This document shows, in pieces, positions 6,487-13,552 of a stretch of DNA of 13,552 bases (positions within the stretch are counted from its first letter, which is position 1; every line of letters begins with the position of its first letter). The notes under the pieces were generated by a model. It was not told where the DNA came from and made no database searches. It saw only the letters and a list, made by a program, of their open reading frames with translations. The DNA is taken from positions 1-13,552 of the forward strand of contig CAWULT010000120.1 of assembly GCA_963923455.1 (NCBI GenBank), given 5' to 3'. The position numbers and the translations under genes are program-made. The stretch is from CAWULT01 sp963923455. Lineage in GTDB: Bacteria; Acidobacteriota; Vicinamibacteria; Vicinamibacterales; UBA2999.

Positions 6487-7869
6487 TCAAGCAATCAGGA
6501 CGTCGAGCGCCTCTCCGACGCTCCGGACGCCGACGAGCTGGCACCCGTGCTCCCGCGCCGCCGGCTCGTCCGGGTCGACGTTGGCGGCCGGCATCACGAT
6601 GCGGGTGAACCCCATCTGGACGGCCTCACGGATCCGCAGCGGGGCCTGCGGAATGCCACGAACCTCGCCGCTCAGCCCCACTTCGCCGAAGACGGCGGTC
6701 TCGGGGGCCAGACCGCGGTTCCGCACGCTCGAGGCAACGGCCGCGACCACGCTCAGGTCGGCCGCCGGCTCCTCGATCGTCATGCCCCCGGCGATGTTGA
6801 CGTAGACGTCATCGCCGGCCAGCGACAGCCCGGCGCGCTTCTCGAGCACGGCCAGCAGCAGCGACAGGCGCGCCGCGTCGACCCCGATCGCCATGCGCCG
6901 GGCATTGCCGTAAGTGGACGTCGACACGAGCGCCTGCACCTCGACCAGAATGGGACGCGACCCCTCCACGCAGCACAGCACCGCGGACCCCGGCGTGCCC
7001 GAGGCCCGCTCCGACAGGAACAGCTGCGACGGGTTGGGCACGGGCCGCAGCCCGGTGCCGGTCATCTCGAACACGCCGAGTTCGCTGACCGCGCCGAAGC
7101 GGTTCTTGACCGCCCGGACGACGCGGTGCGCGTGGTGCCGCTCCCCTTCGAACGACAGCACCGTGTCGACCACGTGCTCGAGCACCTTCGGTCCGGCCAG
7201 GCTCCCTTCCTTCGTCACATGACCGACGAGGACGGTCGGCACGTTCTGCCCCTTGGCCGCGAACAGGAACTGCGTCGCCGCCTCCCGCACCTGGCCGATG
7301 CTGCCCGGGGCCGACTGAAACTTGGCCGACCAGACCGTCTGCACCGAGTCGACGATCACGAGCGCCGGGCGCAGGCGGGCGACCTCCTCGAGGATCCGCT
7401 CGATGCACGTCTCCGACAGGATGTACAGCGGCGCGTTGCCGACGCCGAGGCGGTCTCCCCGGCTCTTGATCTGGTGCTCCGACTCCTCGCCCGAGGCGTA
7501 CAGGACCGGGCCGACGTCACGCGCGACGCGGGCCGCGGCCTGCAGGAGGAGCGTCGACTTGCCGATGCCGGGCTCGCCGCCGAGCAGCACCAGGGAGCCG
7601 GGCACGATGCCGCCGCCGAGCACGCGGTCGAACTCGTCGATACCGGTGGGAATCCGGACGGCGTGGGTCGTCTCCACCTCGGCGTACAGCTTCGCCGTGC
7701 CGGACGTCCCGAGCTTCGCGTAGCGGTTCGCGGTGGGCACGGCCGCCTCGGGGGCGGCCCGCTCCTCGACCAGCGAGTTCCAGGCCCCGCACTCCGGGCA
7801 ACGGCCCAGCCACTTGGGCGACTGCGCCCCGCATTCCTGGCAGACGAACACGACCTTCGATGCCTTCAT
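6487..7869 (-). CDS. radA: DNA repair/recombination ATPase RadA (Sms)
   Basis: At 460 residues this protein matches the length of E. coli RadA. It opens with the C4 zinc finger (C10, C13, C24, C27), then a RecA-like ATPase core with Walker A GGEPGIGKST (97-106), Walker B VIVDS (171-175) and the RadA signature KNRFG (255-259). A Lon-protease-like C-terminal domain follows (about 285-460), a non-proteolytic scaffold in this family. RadA is a hexameric DnaB-like helicase that extends D-loops and promotes branch migration during homologous recombination. The start is ATG 7869 in ATGA, overlapping the alr stop by 4 bp; the 22 extra in-frame codons upstream lie inside alr and precede the conserved zinc-finger start. 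It is translationally coupled to alr and co-transcribed with dnaB. Confidence 0.96.
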   Translation of the reverse strand: MKASKVVFVCQECGAQSPKWLGRCPECGAWNSLVEERAAPEAAVPTANRYAKLGTSGTAKLYAEVETTHAVRIPTGIDEFDRVLGGGIVPGSLVLLGGEPGIGKSTLLLQAAARVARDVGPVLYASGEESEHQIKSRGDRLGVGNAPLYILSETCIERILEEVARLRPALVIVDSVQTVWSAKFQSAPGSIGQVREAATQFLFAAKGQNVPTVLVGHVTKEGSLAGPKVLEHVVDTVLSFEGERHHAHRVVRAVKNRFGAVSELGVFEMTGTGLRPVPNPSQLFLSERASGTPGSAVLCCVEGSRPILVEVQALVSTSTYGNARRMAIGVDAARLSLLLAVLEKRAGLSLAGDDVYVNIAGGMTIEEPAADLSVVAAVASSVRNRGLAPETAVFGEVGLSGEVRGIPQAPLRIREAVQMGFTRIVMPAANVDPDEPAAREHGCQLVGVRSVGEALDVLIA

Positions 7870-9032
7870 GCCGGCGTCCCGCCCTCGGTGTAGTTGCGCT
7901 GGATCCGCGTGCCCAGCCGGCAGACGATCTCCCATGGGATCGTTCCGACGGCGGCCGCCATCTCGCGCGCGTCGATGTGCTGGATGGCCTGGTCGCCCTG
8001 GCGGCCCAGCATCACGACCTCGTCGCCGGGCTGCACGTCCAGCCCGGTCACGTCGGCCGTGAGCATGTCCATCGACACGGCGCCGACGATTGGTACCCGC
8101 CGGCCCCGGATCAGCACGACGCCGCGGCCGCCGAGGCGCGTGTCGAGGCCGTCGGCATAGCCGGCCGGAATCACGGCGATCGAGCGCGGCGATTCGGCGC
8201 GGAAGCGCGACCCGTACCCCACGCCTTCACCGGGCCGCAGGCCCTTGACCGCCACGACCCGGCTCGTCAGCGACATCACCGGCTCGAGCGGCAGCGTCGA
8301 CGCCAGCGGCGGCGGCACGATGCCGTACAGCAGCAGGCCTGGCCGCACGGCGTCGAACCAAACGCGCGAATCGCGCAGCAGCGCGGCGCTGTTGCAGGCG
8401 TGGCGGGCGACGGGGCCAGCCCCCAGGCCGGCCAGCGTCCGCGTGGCCGTCTCGAAGTGCTGCCGCTGCTCGTCGAAGAGCGGACTCTCGGGCACGTCGG
8501 CCGACGCGAAGTGGGTGTACACGGCCTCGAGCTGCAGGTTCGGACTCGCCAGCACCCCGGGCAGCGTGCGCCGGAGGTTGTCGTGCCGGAAACCGAGCCG
8601 GTTCATCCCGGTGTCGATCTTCAGGTGATACCCGATGGCCACGCCCCGTGCGGCGGCCGCCTGCTGCACCGCTCGCGCGGCCGACGGCGTCGAGATGGTC
8701 GGCGTCAGCCCGTAGTCGAACAGGCCGTCGAGGCTGCTGACGCTGAGCGCCCCGAACACGAGGATCGGCACGCGGACGCCCGCGCGCCGCAGCACCATGC
8801 CCTCCTCGATGTCGGCGCAGGCCAGCATCGTCGCGCCGGCGTGCTCGAGGGCCAGCGCCACACGCTCGGCCCCGTGCCCGTACGCGTTGGCCTTGACGAC
8901 GGCGATGATGCCCGGCACCGCGCCGCCCCGCTCGGGATGCGCGTGGACGCCGGCCGCCAGGAAGGCCTGGATCGCGTGGAAGTTGGCCCGGAGCGCCGCC
9001 AGGTCGACGTGGGCGAACGTGCTGCGGATCAT
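7866..9032 (-). CDS. alr: Alanine racemase (PLP-dependent)
   Basis: This 388-residue enzyme interconverts L- and D-alanine, supplying D-alanine for peptidoglycan in the cytoplasm. The pyridoxal-phosphate lysine is K47 in the signature VVKANAYGHG (45-54). The barrel continues with the conserved HLKIDTGMNRLGF (136-148) and RPGLLLYG (230-237). The C-terminal beta domain holds the second catalytic base, Y273, in GVGYGSRF, and the SMDM segment at 320-323. It is slightly longer than the usual 360-370 residues, mainly through a loop near 27-40 and the tail. ATG 9032 lies 18 bp after the dnaB stop. The stop overlaps the radA start (ATGA). The order dnaB-alr is common in many bacterial phyla. Confidence 0.96.
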   Translation of the reverse strand: MIRSTFAHVDLAALRANFHAIQAFLAAGVHAHPERGGAVPGIIAVVKANAYGHGAERVALALEHAGATMLACADIEEGMVLRRAGVRVPILVFGALSVSSLDGLFDYGLTPTISTPSAARAVQQAAAARGVAIGYHLKIDTGMNRLGFRHDNLRRTLPGVLASPNLQLEAVYTHFASADVPESPLFDEQRQHFETATRTLAGLGAGPVARHACNSAALLRDSRVWFDAVRPGLLLYGIVPPPLASTLPLEPVMSLTSRVVAVKGLRPGEGVGYGSRFRAESPRSIAVIPAGYADGLDTRLGGRGVVLIRGRRVPIVGAVSMDMLTADVTGLDVQPGDEVVMLGRQGDQAIQHIDAREMAAAVGTIPWEIVCRLGTRIQRNYTEGGTPA

Positions 9033-9050
9033 CGAGCGGCCCAGGCCCGA

Positions 9051-10403
9051 TCAGGCGCCGCCGCCGGCGAGATTCGCGAAGCGGGTCTGCTCCCGCAGGA
9101 ACGCGAGCTTGACGGTGCCGGTCGGGCCATTGCGCTGCTTGGCCAGGATCAGCTCGGCGGTGCCGGCCTCGGGGTTGTTCGGGTCCTTGTTGTAGACGTC
9201 GTCGCGGTAGATCAGCACGACGAGGTCCGCGTCCTGCTCGAGGGCGCCCGATTCGCGCAGGTCCGAGAGCTGGGGCCGGTGGTCCGAGCGGGTCTCGGGC
9301 GCGCGGCTCAGCTGCGACAGCACGATGATCGGGACGTTGAGCTCCTTGGCGAGGCCCTTGAGGGACCGGGAGATCGCCGCCAGTTCGAGGGTCCGGTTCT
9401 CGAACCGCCCACGGCCGCTCATCAGCTGGATGTAATCGATCACGATGAGCGTCAGCCCGTGCTCGGACTGCAGGCGCCGGGACTTCGCGCGCATCTCGAG
9501 CACGCCGATGCCCGGCGTGTCGTCGATGTAGAGCTTCATCGCGCTCAGCGACTCGAGGGCGTGGGAGATCTTGCCGTAGTCCTTCTGCCCGATGGCGCCG
9601 CTCAGCAGCCGGTGGCTGTCGATGTGCGCCTCGGACGTGAGCAGGCGCAGGAACAGCGACTCCTTCGACATTTCCAGGCTGAAGAAGCCCACCGAGTGGC
9701 CCGGCTGCACGGCGACGTACTGCGCGATGTTCAGCACGAGGCTGGTCTTCCCCATCGAGGGACGCGCCGCGACGATGATGAGGTCCCCGGGCTGCAGCCC
9801 GCGCGTCATCTCGTCCATGTCGTCGAAGCCGGTCGGCACGCCCGTGATGAGCTTCTTCTGCTCGAAGAGCTGCTCGATCTTCGGGAAGCTCTCCTTGACG
9901 AGCACGCTCATCGGCACGAAGCCGGCCTTCAGCCGGTCGTCGGCCACGGCGAAGATCGAGCTCTCGGCCGCGTCGAGGATCAGGTCCGGTTCCTGCTCGC
10001 CCTCGTAGGCCTCGCTCAGGATCTTGTTGGCCGCGAAGATCAGGTTCCGGAGGGTGGCCTTCTCCTTGACGATCTTCGCGTAGTACTCGACGTTGGTGGC
10101 ACGGGGCACGCCGTCGGCGAGCGCCGCCACGTAGGCCGGGCCGCCCACCTCGTCGAGCTCGCCGCCGCGCGCGAGCTCCTCCTTCAGCGTGATGAAATCG
10201 ATGGCGTGGTTGCGCTCGTTGAGCGCGACCATCTTGTCCCAGATGCGGCGGTGCGCGTCGCGATAGAAGTCCGCGCCGTCCACGACCTGGGCGGCCAGGT
10301 TGAACGCGTCGTTGTGGACGAGGATCGCGCCGAGCACCGAGCGCTCGGCCTCGAGATTGTGCGGGAGCGTGCGCTCCGGGGCGGGCGTGGTAGTCTCGGC
10401 CAT
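9051..10403 (-). CDS. dnaB: Replicative DNA helicase DnaB
   Basis: This 450-residue hexameric 5'-to-3' helicase drives the replication fork and recruits primase. The N-terminal helical collar (about 13-110) begins with the typical LPHNLEAERSVLGAIL (13-28). The RecA-like motor follows a linker: Walker A RPSMGKTS (214-221), FSLEMS (241-246), Walker B LIVIDYIQLM (319-328), QLSR (364-367), and the late motif PQLSDLRESGALEQDAD (377-393) followed by a final strand with KQRNGPTG (422-429). The length is normal and no intein interrupts it. ATG 10403 gives the expected N-terminus, though no strong Shine-Dalgarno sequence is visible. It is the first gene of the dnaB-alr-radA unit. The 100-bp gap upstream contains CCGGCCGG twice but no clear promoter. 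Confidence 0.97.
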   Translation of the reverse strand: MAETTTPAPERTLPHNLEAERSVLGAILVHNDAFNLAAQVVDGADFYRDAHRRIWDKMVALNERNHAIDFITLKEELARGGELDEVGGPAYVAALADGVPRATNVEYYAKIVKEKATLRNLIFAANKILSEAYEGEQEPDLILDAAESSIFAVADDRLKAGFVPMSVLVKESFPKIEQLFEQKKLITGVPTGFDDMDEMTRGLQPGDLIIVAARPSMGKTSLVLNIAQYVAVQPGHSVGFFSLEMSKESLFLRLLTSEAHIDSHRLLSGAIGQKDYGKISHALESLSAMKLYIDDTPGIGVLEMRAKSRRLQSEHGLTLIVIDYIQLMSGRGRFENRTLELAAISRSLKGLAKELNVPIIVLSQLSRAPETRSDHRPQLSDLRESGALEQDADLVVLIYRDDVYNKDPNNPEAGTAELILAKQRNGPTGTVKLAFLREQTRFANLAGGGA

Positions 10404-10452
10404 CGAACGTGGACGCGGTGGCGAATCGGAGGGGCGCGGCGAACCGGCGCGT

Positions 10453-10483
10453 CCGGCCGGGCGCGGGCACCGGCCCCGGCCGG
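10453..10483 (-). terminator. GC-rich inverted repeats between peroxiredoxin gene and dnaB
   Basis: The 100-bp gap has CCGGCCGG at 10453-10460 and again at 10476-10483. GGCCGG (10455-10460) can pair with CCGGCC (10470-10475) across a 9-base loop. No T tract follows on the minus strand, so termination of the peroxiredoxin transcript here is a weak guess. No gene is seen in the gap. Confidence 0.25.
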
Positions 10484-10503
10484 CACCCGTCGCGGCAAAC
10501 GTA

Positions 10504-10971
10504 CTACAGGCTGGCGAGCGCCTGCTTCACTTTATCGTAGCTCGGCTCGTTCCGCGCGTCCTCGAGGACCTCGGCGTGGCGCACGATGCCCGCCTGGTCG
10601 ACCACGAACACCGCGCGCTTGGAGATGTCCTTCAGGCCGATCATGTCGGGGTTGACGACGCCGTAGGCCCTGATGACGTCCTTGTTGAAATCGCTGAGCA
10701 GCGGATAGGTCAGATGGTCCTTCTCGGCCCACGCCTTCAGCGCGAAGAAGGTGTCCACCGTGATGCCGAACACCTGCGCGTTCACCCTGTTCAGCTCCGA
10801 GGCCGAGTCGCGGAACGTGCACATCTCCGTCGTGCACACGCCGCTGAACGCCGCCGGCATGAAGGCGAGGACGACGGGCCCCTTCTTGAGGGCCTCGCTG
10901 AGCGTGACGGACTCGCGGTCCTGGTTGTGAAGGGTGAAATCCGGCGCCTTGGCGCCCACCGTGACGGCCAT
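10504..10971 (-). CDS. Peroxiredoxin (AhpE/BCP-like)
   Basis: This 155-residue single-domain thioredoxin-fold enzyme reduces hydrogen peroxide and organic peroxides in the cytoplasm. The active-site signature PxxxSxxC is present as P39-AAF-S43-GV-C46, with C46 as the peroxidatic cysteine and R119 a likely active-site arginine (SKRAVFVVD). A second cysteine at C51, five residues on, matches the resolving position of BCP/PrxQ enzymes. The overall sequence (TYPLLSDFN, AYGVVNPD) resembles the AhpE group, in which that cysteine is often absent, so the one- or two-cysteine mechanism is open. ATG 10971 has an excellent ribosome binding site (AAAGGAG, 10978-10984, spacer 6). In-frame codons upstream are excluded by this site and the family N-terminus. 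It is separated from dnaB by 97-100 bp and is probably its own unit. Confidence 0.92.
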   Translation of the reverse strand: MAVTVGAKAPDFTLHNQDRESVTLSEALKKGPVVLAFMPAAFSGVCTTEMCTFRDSASELNRVNAQVFGITVDTFFALKAWAEKDHLTYPLLSDFNKDVIRAYGVVNPDMIGLKDISKRAVFVVDQAGIVRHAEVLEDARNEPSYDKVKQALASL

Positions 10972-10984
10972 TCCTGTCTCCTTT

Positions 10985-10998
10985 CCGGGCATGCCCGG
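10985..10998. promoter_or_regulatory. Perfect 14-bp palindrome in the peroxiredoxin leader
   Basis: CCGGGCATGCCCGG is its own reverse complement and lies directly against the peroxiredoxin ribosome binding site (10978-10984). Just upstream are two direct copies of TGTGA on the plus strand (11006-11010 and 11012-11016). It could be a repressor operator or an mRNA hairpin limiting translation. No known oxidative-stress operator is recognised. Confidence 0.35.
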
Positions 10999-11023
10999 TC
11001 CAAGCTGTGATTGTGACGCGACC

Positions 11024-11029
11024 ATTTTA
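11024..11029 (-). promoter_or_regulatory. Candidate -10 box (TAAAAT) for the peroxiredoxin gene
   Basis: The minus strand reads TAAAAT, one mismatch from consensus, in a short AT-rich island of the divergent region. It predicts a leader of about 45 nt. No acceptable -35 box lies 16-18 bp upstream, so an activator or another sigma factor may be needed. Confidence 0.35.
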
Positions 11030-11093
11030 GTCCGATATGAAACCGGCGCGCAGCGGAACCCGCGCCCGCACACCGGCGGCCCTGCCTGGCAGC

Positions 11094-11122
11094 TTGACCG
11101 GCCCACCCGTCGTTGGTACGCT
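11094..11122 (+). promoter_or_regulatory. Sigma-70-type promoter for the MFS transporter
   Basis: TTGACC at 11094-11099 and TACGCT at 11117-11122 are separated by exactly 17 bp. This predicts a start near 11129 and a leader of about 28 nt that contains the AAGGAG ribosome binding site. It is the best promoter in the window, although the -10 box keeps only the key first, second and last bases. Confidence 0.5.
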
Positions 11123-11142
11123 CCGCGCGGTTTCCTCGATTC

Positions 11143-11148
11143 AAGGAG
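11143..11148 (+). promoter_or_regulatory. Ribosome binding site (AAGGAG) fixing the MFS start
   Basis: AAGGAG lies 8 bases before the ATG at 11157 and decides this start over an in-frame ATG at 11037, which lies upstream of the predicted promoter. Confidence 0.8.
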
Positions 11149-11156
11149 CGTCTGGA

Positions 11157-12449
11157 ATGGAATCCGGGCCGGCGTCAGCCGCCGCCATCGCCACGTCCGT
11201 ACCCTGGTACCGGACGATCACCCGCGAACAGTGGAGCGTGCTGCTGGCCGCGAAGTTCGGCTGGATGCTCGACGCCATGGACTTCATGTTGTACGCCATG
11301 GCGCTCGGCCAGCTGCGGTCGTATTTCGGCTTCGACGACGCCACGGCGGGCATGCTGGGCACGGTCACGCTGGTGATGTCGGGCATCGGCGGGCTGCTCT
11401 TCGGCTACGTGGCCGACCGGTTCGGCCGCACCCGCGCCTTGATGGGGACGATTGCGGTGTTCTCGCTCGCGTCGCTGGGCGCGGCCACCTCCCAGAGCGT
11501 CCTGCAGCTGCTGCTCTGGCGCGGCATCCTCGGCATCGGCATGGGCGGCGAGTGGGCGTCGGGGGCGGTGCTCGTCAGCGAGACCTGGCCAGCAGCCCAC
11601 CGCAACAAGGCCATCAGCATCATGCAGTCGGGCTGGGCCATCGGCTACATCCTGGCGGCGCTGGTCGCCGCGGCCGTCCTGAGCATGCCGGCGCTCGGCG
11701 CCGACGCCTGGCGGTGGCTGTTCGTCGTCGGCGTGCTGCCGGCGGTCTTCACGCTGTGGATCCGGCGGCACGTCAAGGAGCCGGCGTCCTGGGAAGTGGC
11801 TCAGGCCCGCCAGTCCGACACGGCCCCGAACCCGTTCGCCGTCATCTTCGGACGCGAGATGATCGGCCGGACCGTCCGCATCGTCCTGCTGGGCGCCGCG
11901 ACGCAGTTCGCTTACTGGGGCGTCTTCTTCTGGCTGCCGGCTTTCCTGGCCCGGCCCGTCGAGCAGGGCGGCGCCGGCATGAGCGTCGTGTCGTCGCTCA
12001 ACTGGATCATCGCCGTCCAGATCGGCGCCTACCTCGGCTACCTGACCTTCGGCTTCATCGCGGACCGGCTGGGCCGGCGCAACACGTTCATCCTCTTCAT
12101 GGTCGTCGCCGCCGCCCTCGTGCCGGCCTACGGCCAGATGGCCCGCAACCCGCTGATGCTCCTGCTGCTCGGACCCGTCGTCGGCTACTTCGGGAGCGGA
12201 CACTTCAGCATGTTCGGCGGATTCGTCGCCGAGCTCTTTCCCGCCCACGTCCGCGCCACCGGGCAGGGCACAAGCTACAACATCGGCCGCATGGCGGGCG
12301 CCGTTGCGCCCTACACGATCGGCGCGCTGGCGACGCTGCCCGGGATCGGGATCGGCATCGCCCTCAGCCTGACCTCGGCCTTCTTCCTGCTGGCGGCGGT
12401 CCTCACGTTCACCCTGCCCGATCGAAGCGGGCAGGCCCTCGACGCGTAG
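11157..12449 (+). CDS. MFS transporter (carboxylate/sialate- or aromatic-acid-type symporter family)
   Basis: This 430-residue inner-membrane protein has about 12 hydrophobic segments in two halves joined by a cytoplasmic loop (about 203-235). MFS signatures appear after TM2 (GYVADRFGRTR, 83-93) and after TM8 (GFIADRLGRRN, 299-309). TM1 carries two acidic residues, D39 and D42, in the WMLDAMDF stretch characteristic of proton-coupled acid transporters, and TM4-5 has GMGGEW (128-133) with SETWPAAHR after it. These resemble sialate/carboxylate and aromatic-acid:H+ symporters. The substrate cannot be read from sequence; an organic acid is likely. It has its own promoter and strong ribosome binding site, diverges from the peroxiredoxin gene and converges on gabD 20 bp away. 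The convergent layout argues against an operon, so functional linkage to gabD is only suggestive. Confidence 0.88.
   Translation: MESGPASAAAIATSVPWYRTITREQWSVLLAAKFGWMLDAMDFMLYAMALGQLRSYFGFDDATAGMLGTVTLVMSGIGGLLFGYVADRFGRTRALMGTIAVFSLASLGAATSQSVLQLLLWRGILGIGMGGEWASGAVLVSETWPAAHRNKAISIMQSGWAIGYILAALVAAAVLSMPALGADAWRWLFVVGVLPAVFTLWIRRHVKEPASWEVAQARQSDTAPNPFAVIFGREMIGRTVRIVLLGAATQFAYWGVFFWLPAFLARPVEQGGAGMSVVSSLNWIIAVQIGAYLGYLTFGFIADRLGRRNTFILFMVVAAALVPAYGQMARNPLMLLLLGPVVGYFGSGHFSMFGGFVAELFPAHVRATGQGTSYNIGRMAGAVAPYTIGALATLPGIGIGIALSLTSAFFLLAAVLTFTLPDRSGQALDA
12413..12435. terminator. 8-bp perfect stem-loop at the MFS gene end (possible bidirectional terminator)
   Basis: CCTGCCCG (12413-12420) pairs exactly with CGGGCAGG (12428-12435) across a 7-base loop, within the last codons of the MFS gene and between two convergent genes. 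It could stop or stabilise transcripts from both sides. Neither side has a T tract, so classic intrinsic termination is doubtful. Confidence 0.35.
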
Positions 12450-12469
12450 CCCCGGAGGCGGCAGCGGCG

Positions 12470-13552
12470 CTACTGGATGCCGCCCAGGCAGAGATACTTG
12501 ATCTCCAGGTACTCCTCGATGCCGTACTTCGAACCCTCGCGGCCGAGACCCGACTCCTTGACGCCGCCGAACGGCGCCACCTCGGTCGAGATCAGGCCCG
12601 TGTTGATGCCGACCATGCCCGATTCGAGCGCCTCGGCCACCCGGAACACCCGGCCGACGTCGCGGCCGTAGAAGTAGGCGGCCAGTCCGAACTCGGTGTT
12701 GTTGGCCTGGGCGATCGCCTCCTCCTCCGTCTCGAACCGGAACAGGGGCGCCACCGGGCCGAACGTCTCCTCGCGCGCCACCATCATCGACGGGGTCACG
12801 TCCACCATGACGGTCGGCTCGAAGAACCGGCCGCCGAGCGCGTGCCGCTTGCCGCCGACGACGACCCTGGCGCCCTTGGACGTCGCGTCGGTGATGTGCT
12901 CCTCGACCTTCTCGACCGCCTTGTCGTCGATGAGCGGCCCCTGCGTCGCGCCGGGCTCGAGGCCCGGGGCGGGCTTCAGCTTGAGCACCGCGTCGGCCAG
13001 CTTCCTCGCGAAGGCGTCGTAGACGCCGTCCTGCACGTAGATGCGATTCACGCAGACGCAGGTCTGCCCGGTGTTGCGGTACTTGGACGCGATGGCGCCC
13101 TCGACGGCGGCGTCGAGATCCGCGTCGTCGAACACGATGAACGGTGCGTTGCCGCCCAGCTCGAGCGAGAGCTTCTTGACCGTCGCGGCGCACTGCGCCA
13201 TCAGCACCTTGCCGACCTCCGTCGACCCCGTGAAGGAGAGCTTCCGGATGATCGGGTTGGCGGTCAACTCGCCCCCGATCTCGCCCGCCGACCCGGTGAC
13301 GACGTTGAACACGCCCTTCGGCACGCCTGCCCGCTCGGCCAGTTCGGCCAGCGCCAGCGCCGAGAACGGCGTCTGCGACGCCGGCTTGAGGACCACGGTG
13401 CACCCCGCCGCGATCGCAGGGCCGGCCTTGCGCGTGATCATCGCCAGCGGGAAGTTCCACGGCGTGATGCAGGCCACGACGCCAATCGGCTGCTTGATGG
13501 CGATGATCCGCTTGTCGGCCTGGTGGCCGGGGATGGTGTCACCGTAGACGCG
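12470..13552 (-). CDS. gabD: Succinate-semialdehyde dehydrogenase (NADP+), GabD type; N-terminus beyond window
   Basis: The visible 360 residues run off the right edge; E. coli GabD has 482, so about 120 N-terminal residues are missing. The enzyme oxidises succinate semialdehyde to succinate, the last step of GABA breakdown. The visible part begins RVYGDTIPGHQADKR and includes ITPWNFP, the cofactor-binding KPASQTP, FTGSTEVG, the general-base glutamate in LELGGNAP, and the catalytic cysteine in GQTCVC (codon 13058-13060). The nearby second cysteine (13052-13054) forms the CxC pair linked to redox control in human SSADH. The C-terminal EEYLEIKYLCLGG is typical of GabD. Near-identical motifs to GabD make this more specific than a general aldehyde dehydrogenase call, though glutarate semialdehyde or other semialdehydes could also be substrates. 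It converges with the MFS gene; its promoter is out of view. Confidence 0.93.
   Translation of the reverse strand, partial: RVYGDTIPGHQADKRIIAIKQPIGVVACITPWNFPLAMITRKAGPAIAAGCTVVLKPASQTPFSALALAELAERAGVPKGVFNVVTGSAGEIGGELTANPIIRKLSFTGSTEVGKVLMAQCAATVKKLSLELGGNAPFIVFDDADLDAAVEGAIASKYRNTGQTCVCVNRIYVQDGVYDAFARKLADAVLKLKPAPGLEPGATQGPLIDDKAVEKVEEHITDATSKGARVVVGGKRHALGGRFFEPTVMVDVTPSMMVAREETFGPVAPLFRFETEEEAIAQANNTEFGLAAYFYGRDVGRVFRVAEALESGMVGINTGLISTEVAPFGGVKESGLGREGSKYGIEEYLEIKYLCLGGIQ

Noticed and set aside
7860..10655. A 931-codon plus-strand open frame across alr and dnaB
   Set aside because: It is rich in Arg, Gly, His and Asp with no domain, and lies antisense to two unmistakable genes. It is an artefact of GC-biased codons.
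11006..11016. CRP-type binding site from the TGTGA copies
   Set aside because: The two copies are direct repeats 6 bp apart, not the inverted TGTGA-N6-TCACA of a CRP site.
11037..11156. N-terminal 40-codon extension of the MFS transporter
   Set aside because: It would start upstream of the best promoter, is not hydrophobic or family-like, and ignores the strong AAGGAG before the ATG at 11157.
11175..13460. A 761-codon minus-strand open frame across the MFS gene and gabD
   Set aside because: It is low-complexity, antisense to MFS and out of frame with gabD. Both real genes have full family motifs.
1..13552. Mobile elements, defence systems, CRISPR, tRNA or rRNA genes
   Set aside because: No transposase, integrase, nuclease cassette, spaced repeats, cloverleaf or rRNA-like sequence was recognised. 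The content is largely housekeeping genes.

Overview
This is a GC-rich bacterial chromosomal segment made up mostly of conserved housekeeping genes, almost all on the minus strand. No RNA gene, insertion sequence, CRISPR array, phage gene or replication origin is visible. The order dnaB-alr-radA-yacL-(ispD/ispF)-gltX-rlmB matches an old bacterial neighbourhood; Bacillus subtilis keeps radA, yacL, ispD, ispF, gltX and rlmB close together in the same order. The GC bias, the gene content and a standalone PilZ protein suggest an environmental Gram-negative-type bacterium. My best guess is Acidobacteriota (Vicinamibacteria-like), with Myxococcota and similar high-GC groups as alternatives. The placement is an inference and was not tested by any search.

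Layout from left to right. Positions 32-3461 (minus) hold a tight three-gene operon, transcribed ispDF -> gltX -> rlmB: isoprenoid precursor synthesis, glutamyl-tRNA synthetase and a 23S rRNA methyltransferase. Positions 3542-4057 (plus) hold a lone Yip1-family membrane protein, divergent from ispDF, with codon use unlike its neighbours. Positions 4066-5069 (minus) hold a PilZ-domain protein followed closely by a free-standing B3/B4 (PheRS-beta-like) domain protein. Positions 5277-6413 (minus) encode a YacL-type membrane PIN/TRAM protein. Positions 6487-10403 (minus) hold dnaB -> alr -> radA: replicative helicase, alanine racemase for peptidoglycan and a recombination ATPase. Positions 10504-10971 (minus) hold an AhpE/BCP-type peroxiredoxin. 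Positions 11157-12449 (plus) hold an MFS transporter with its own recognisable promoter and ribosome binding site. It converges on a gabD-type succinate-semialdehyde dehydrogenase (minus), whose N-terminal third lies beyond the right edge.

The gene starts fit together well: ispDF/gltX share a 4-bp GTGA overlap, alr/radA share a 4-bp ATGA overlap, and gltX/rlmB and dnaB/alr are 11 and 18 bp apart. The large open frames on the opposite strand are GC-bias shadows. I found no convincing new biological system. The points most worth following are the PilZ + B3/B4 pair with a 9-bp inverted repeat in its leader, the oddly composed Yip1 gene with a probable leaderless promoter back-to-back with that of ispDF, a perfect palindrome abutting the peroxiredoxin ribosome binding site, the proline/alanine-rich tail on YacL, and a short 9-bp tandem repeat at the left edge.
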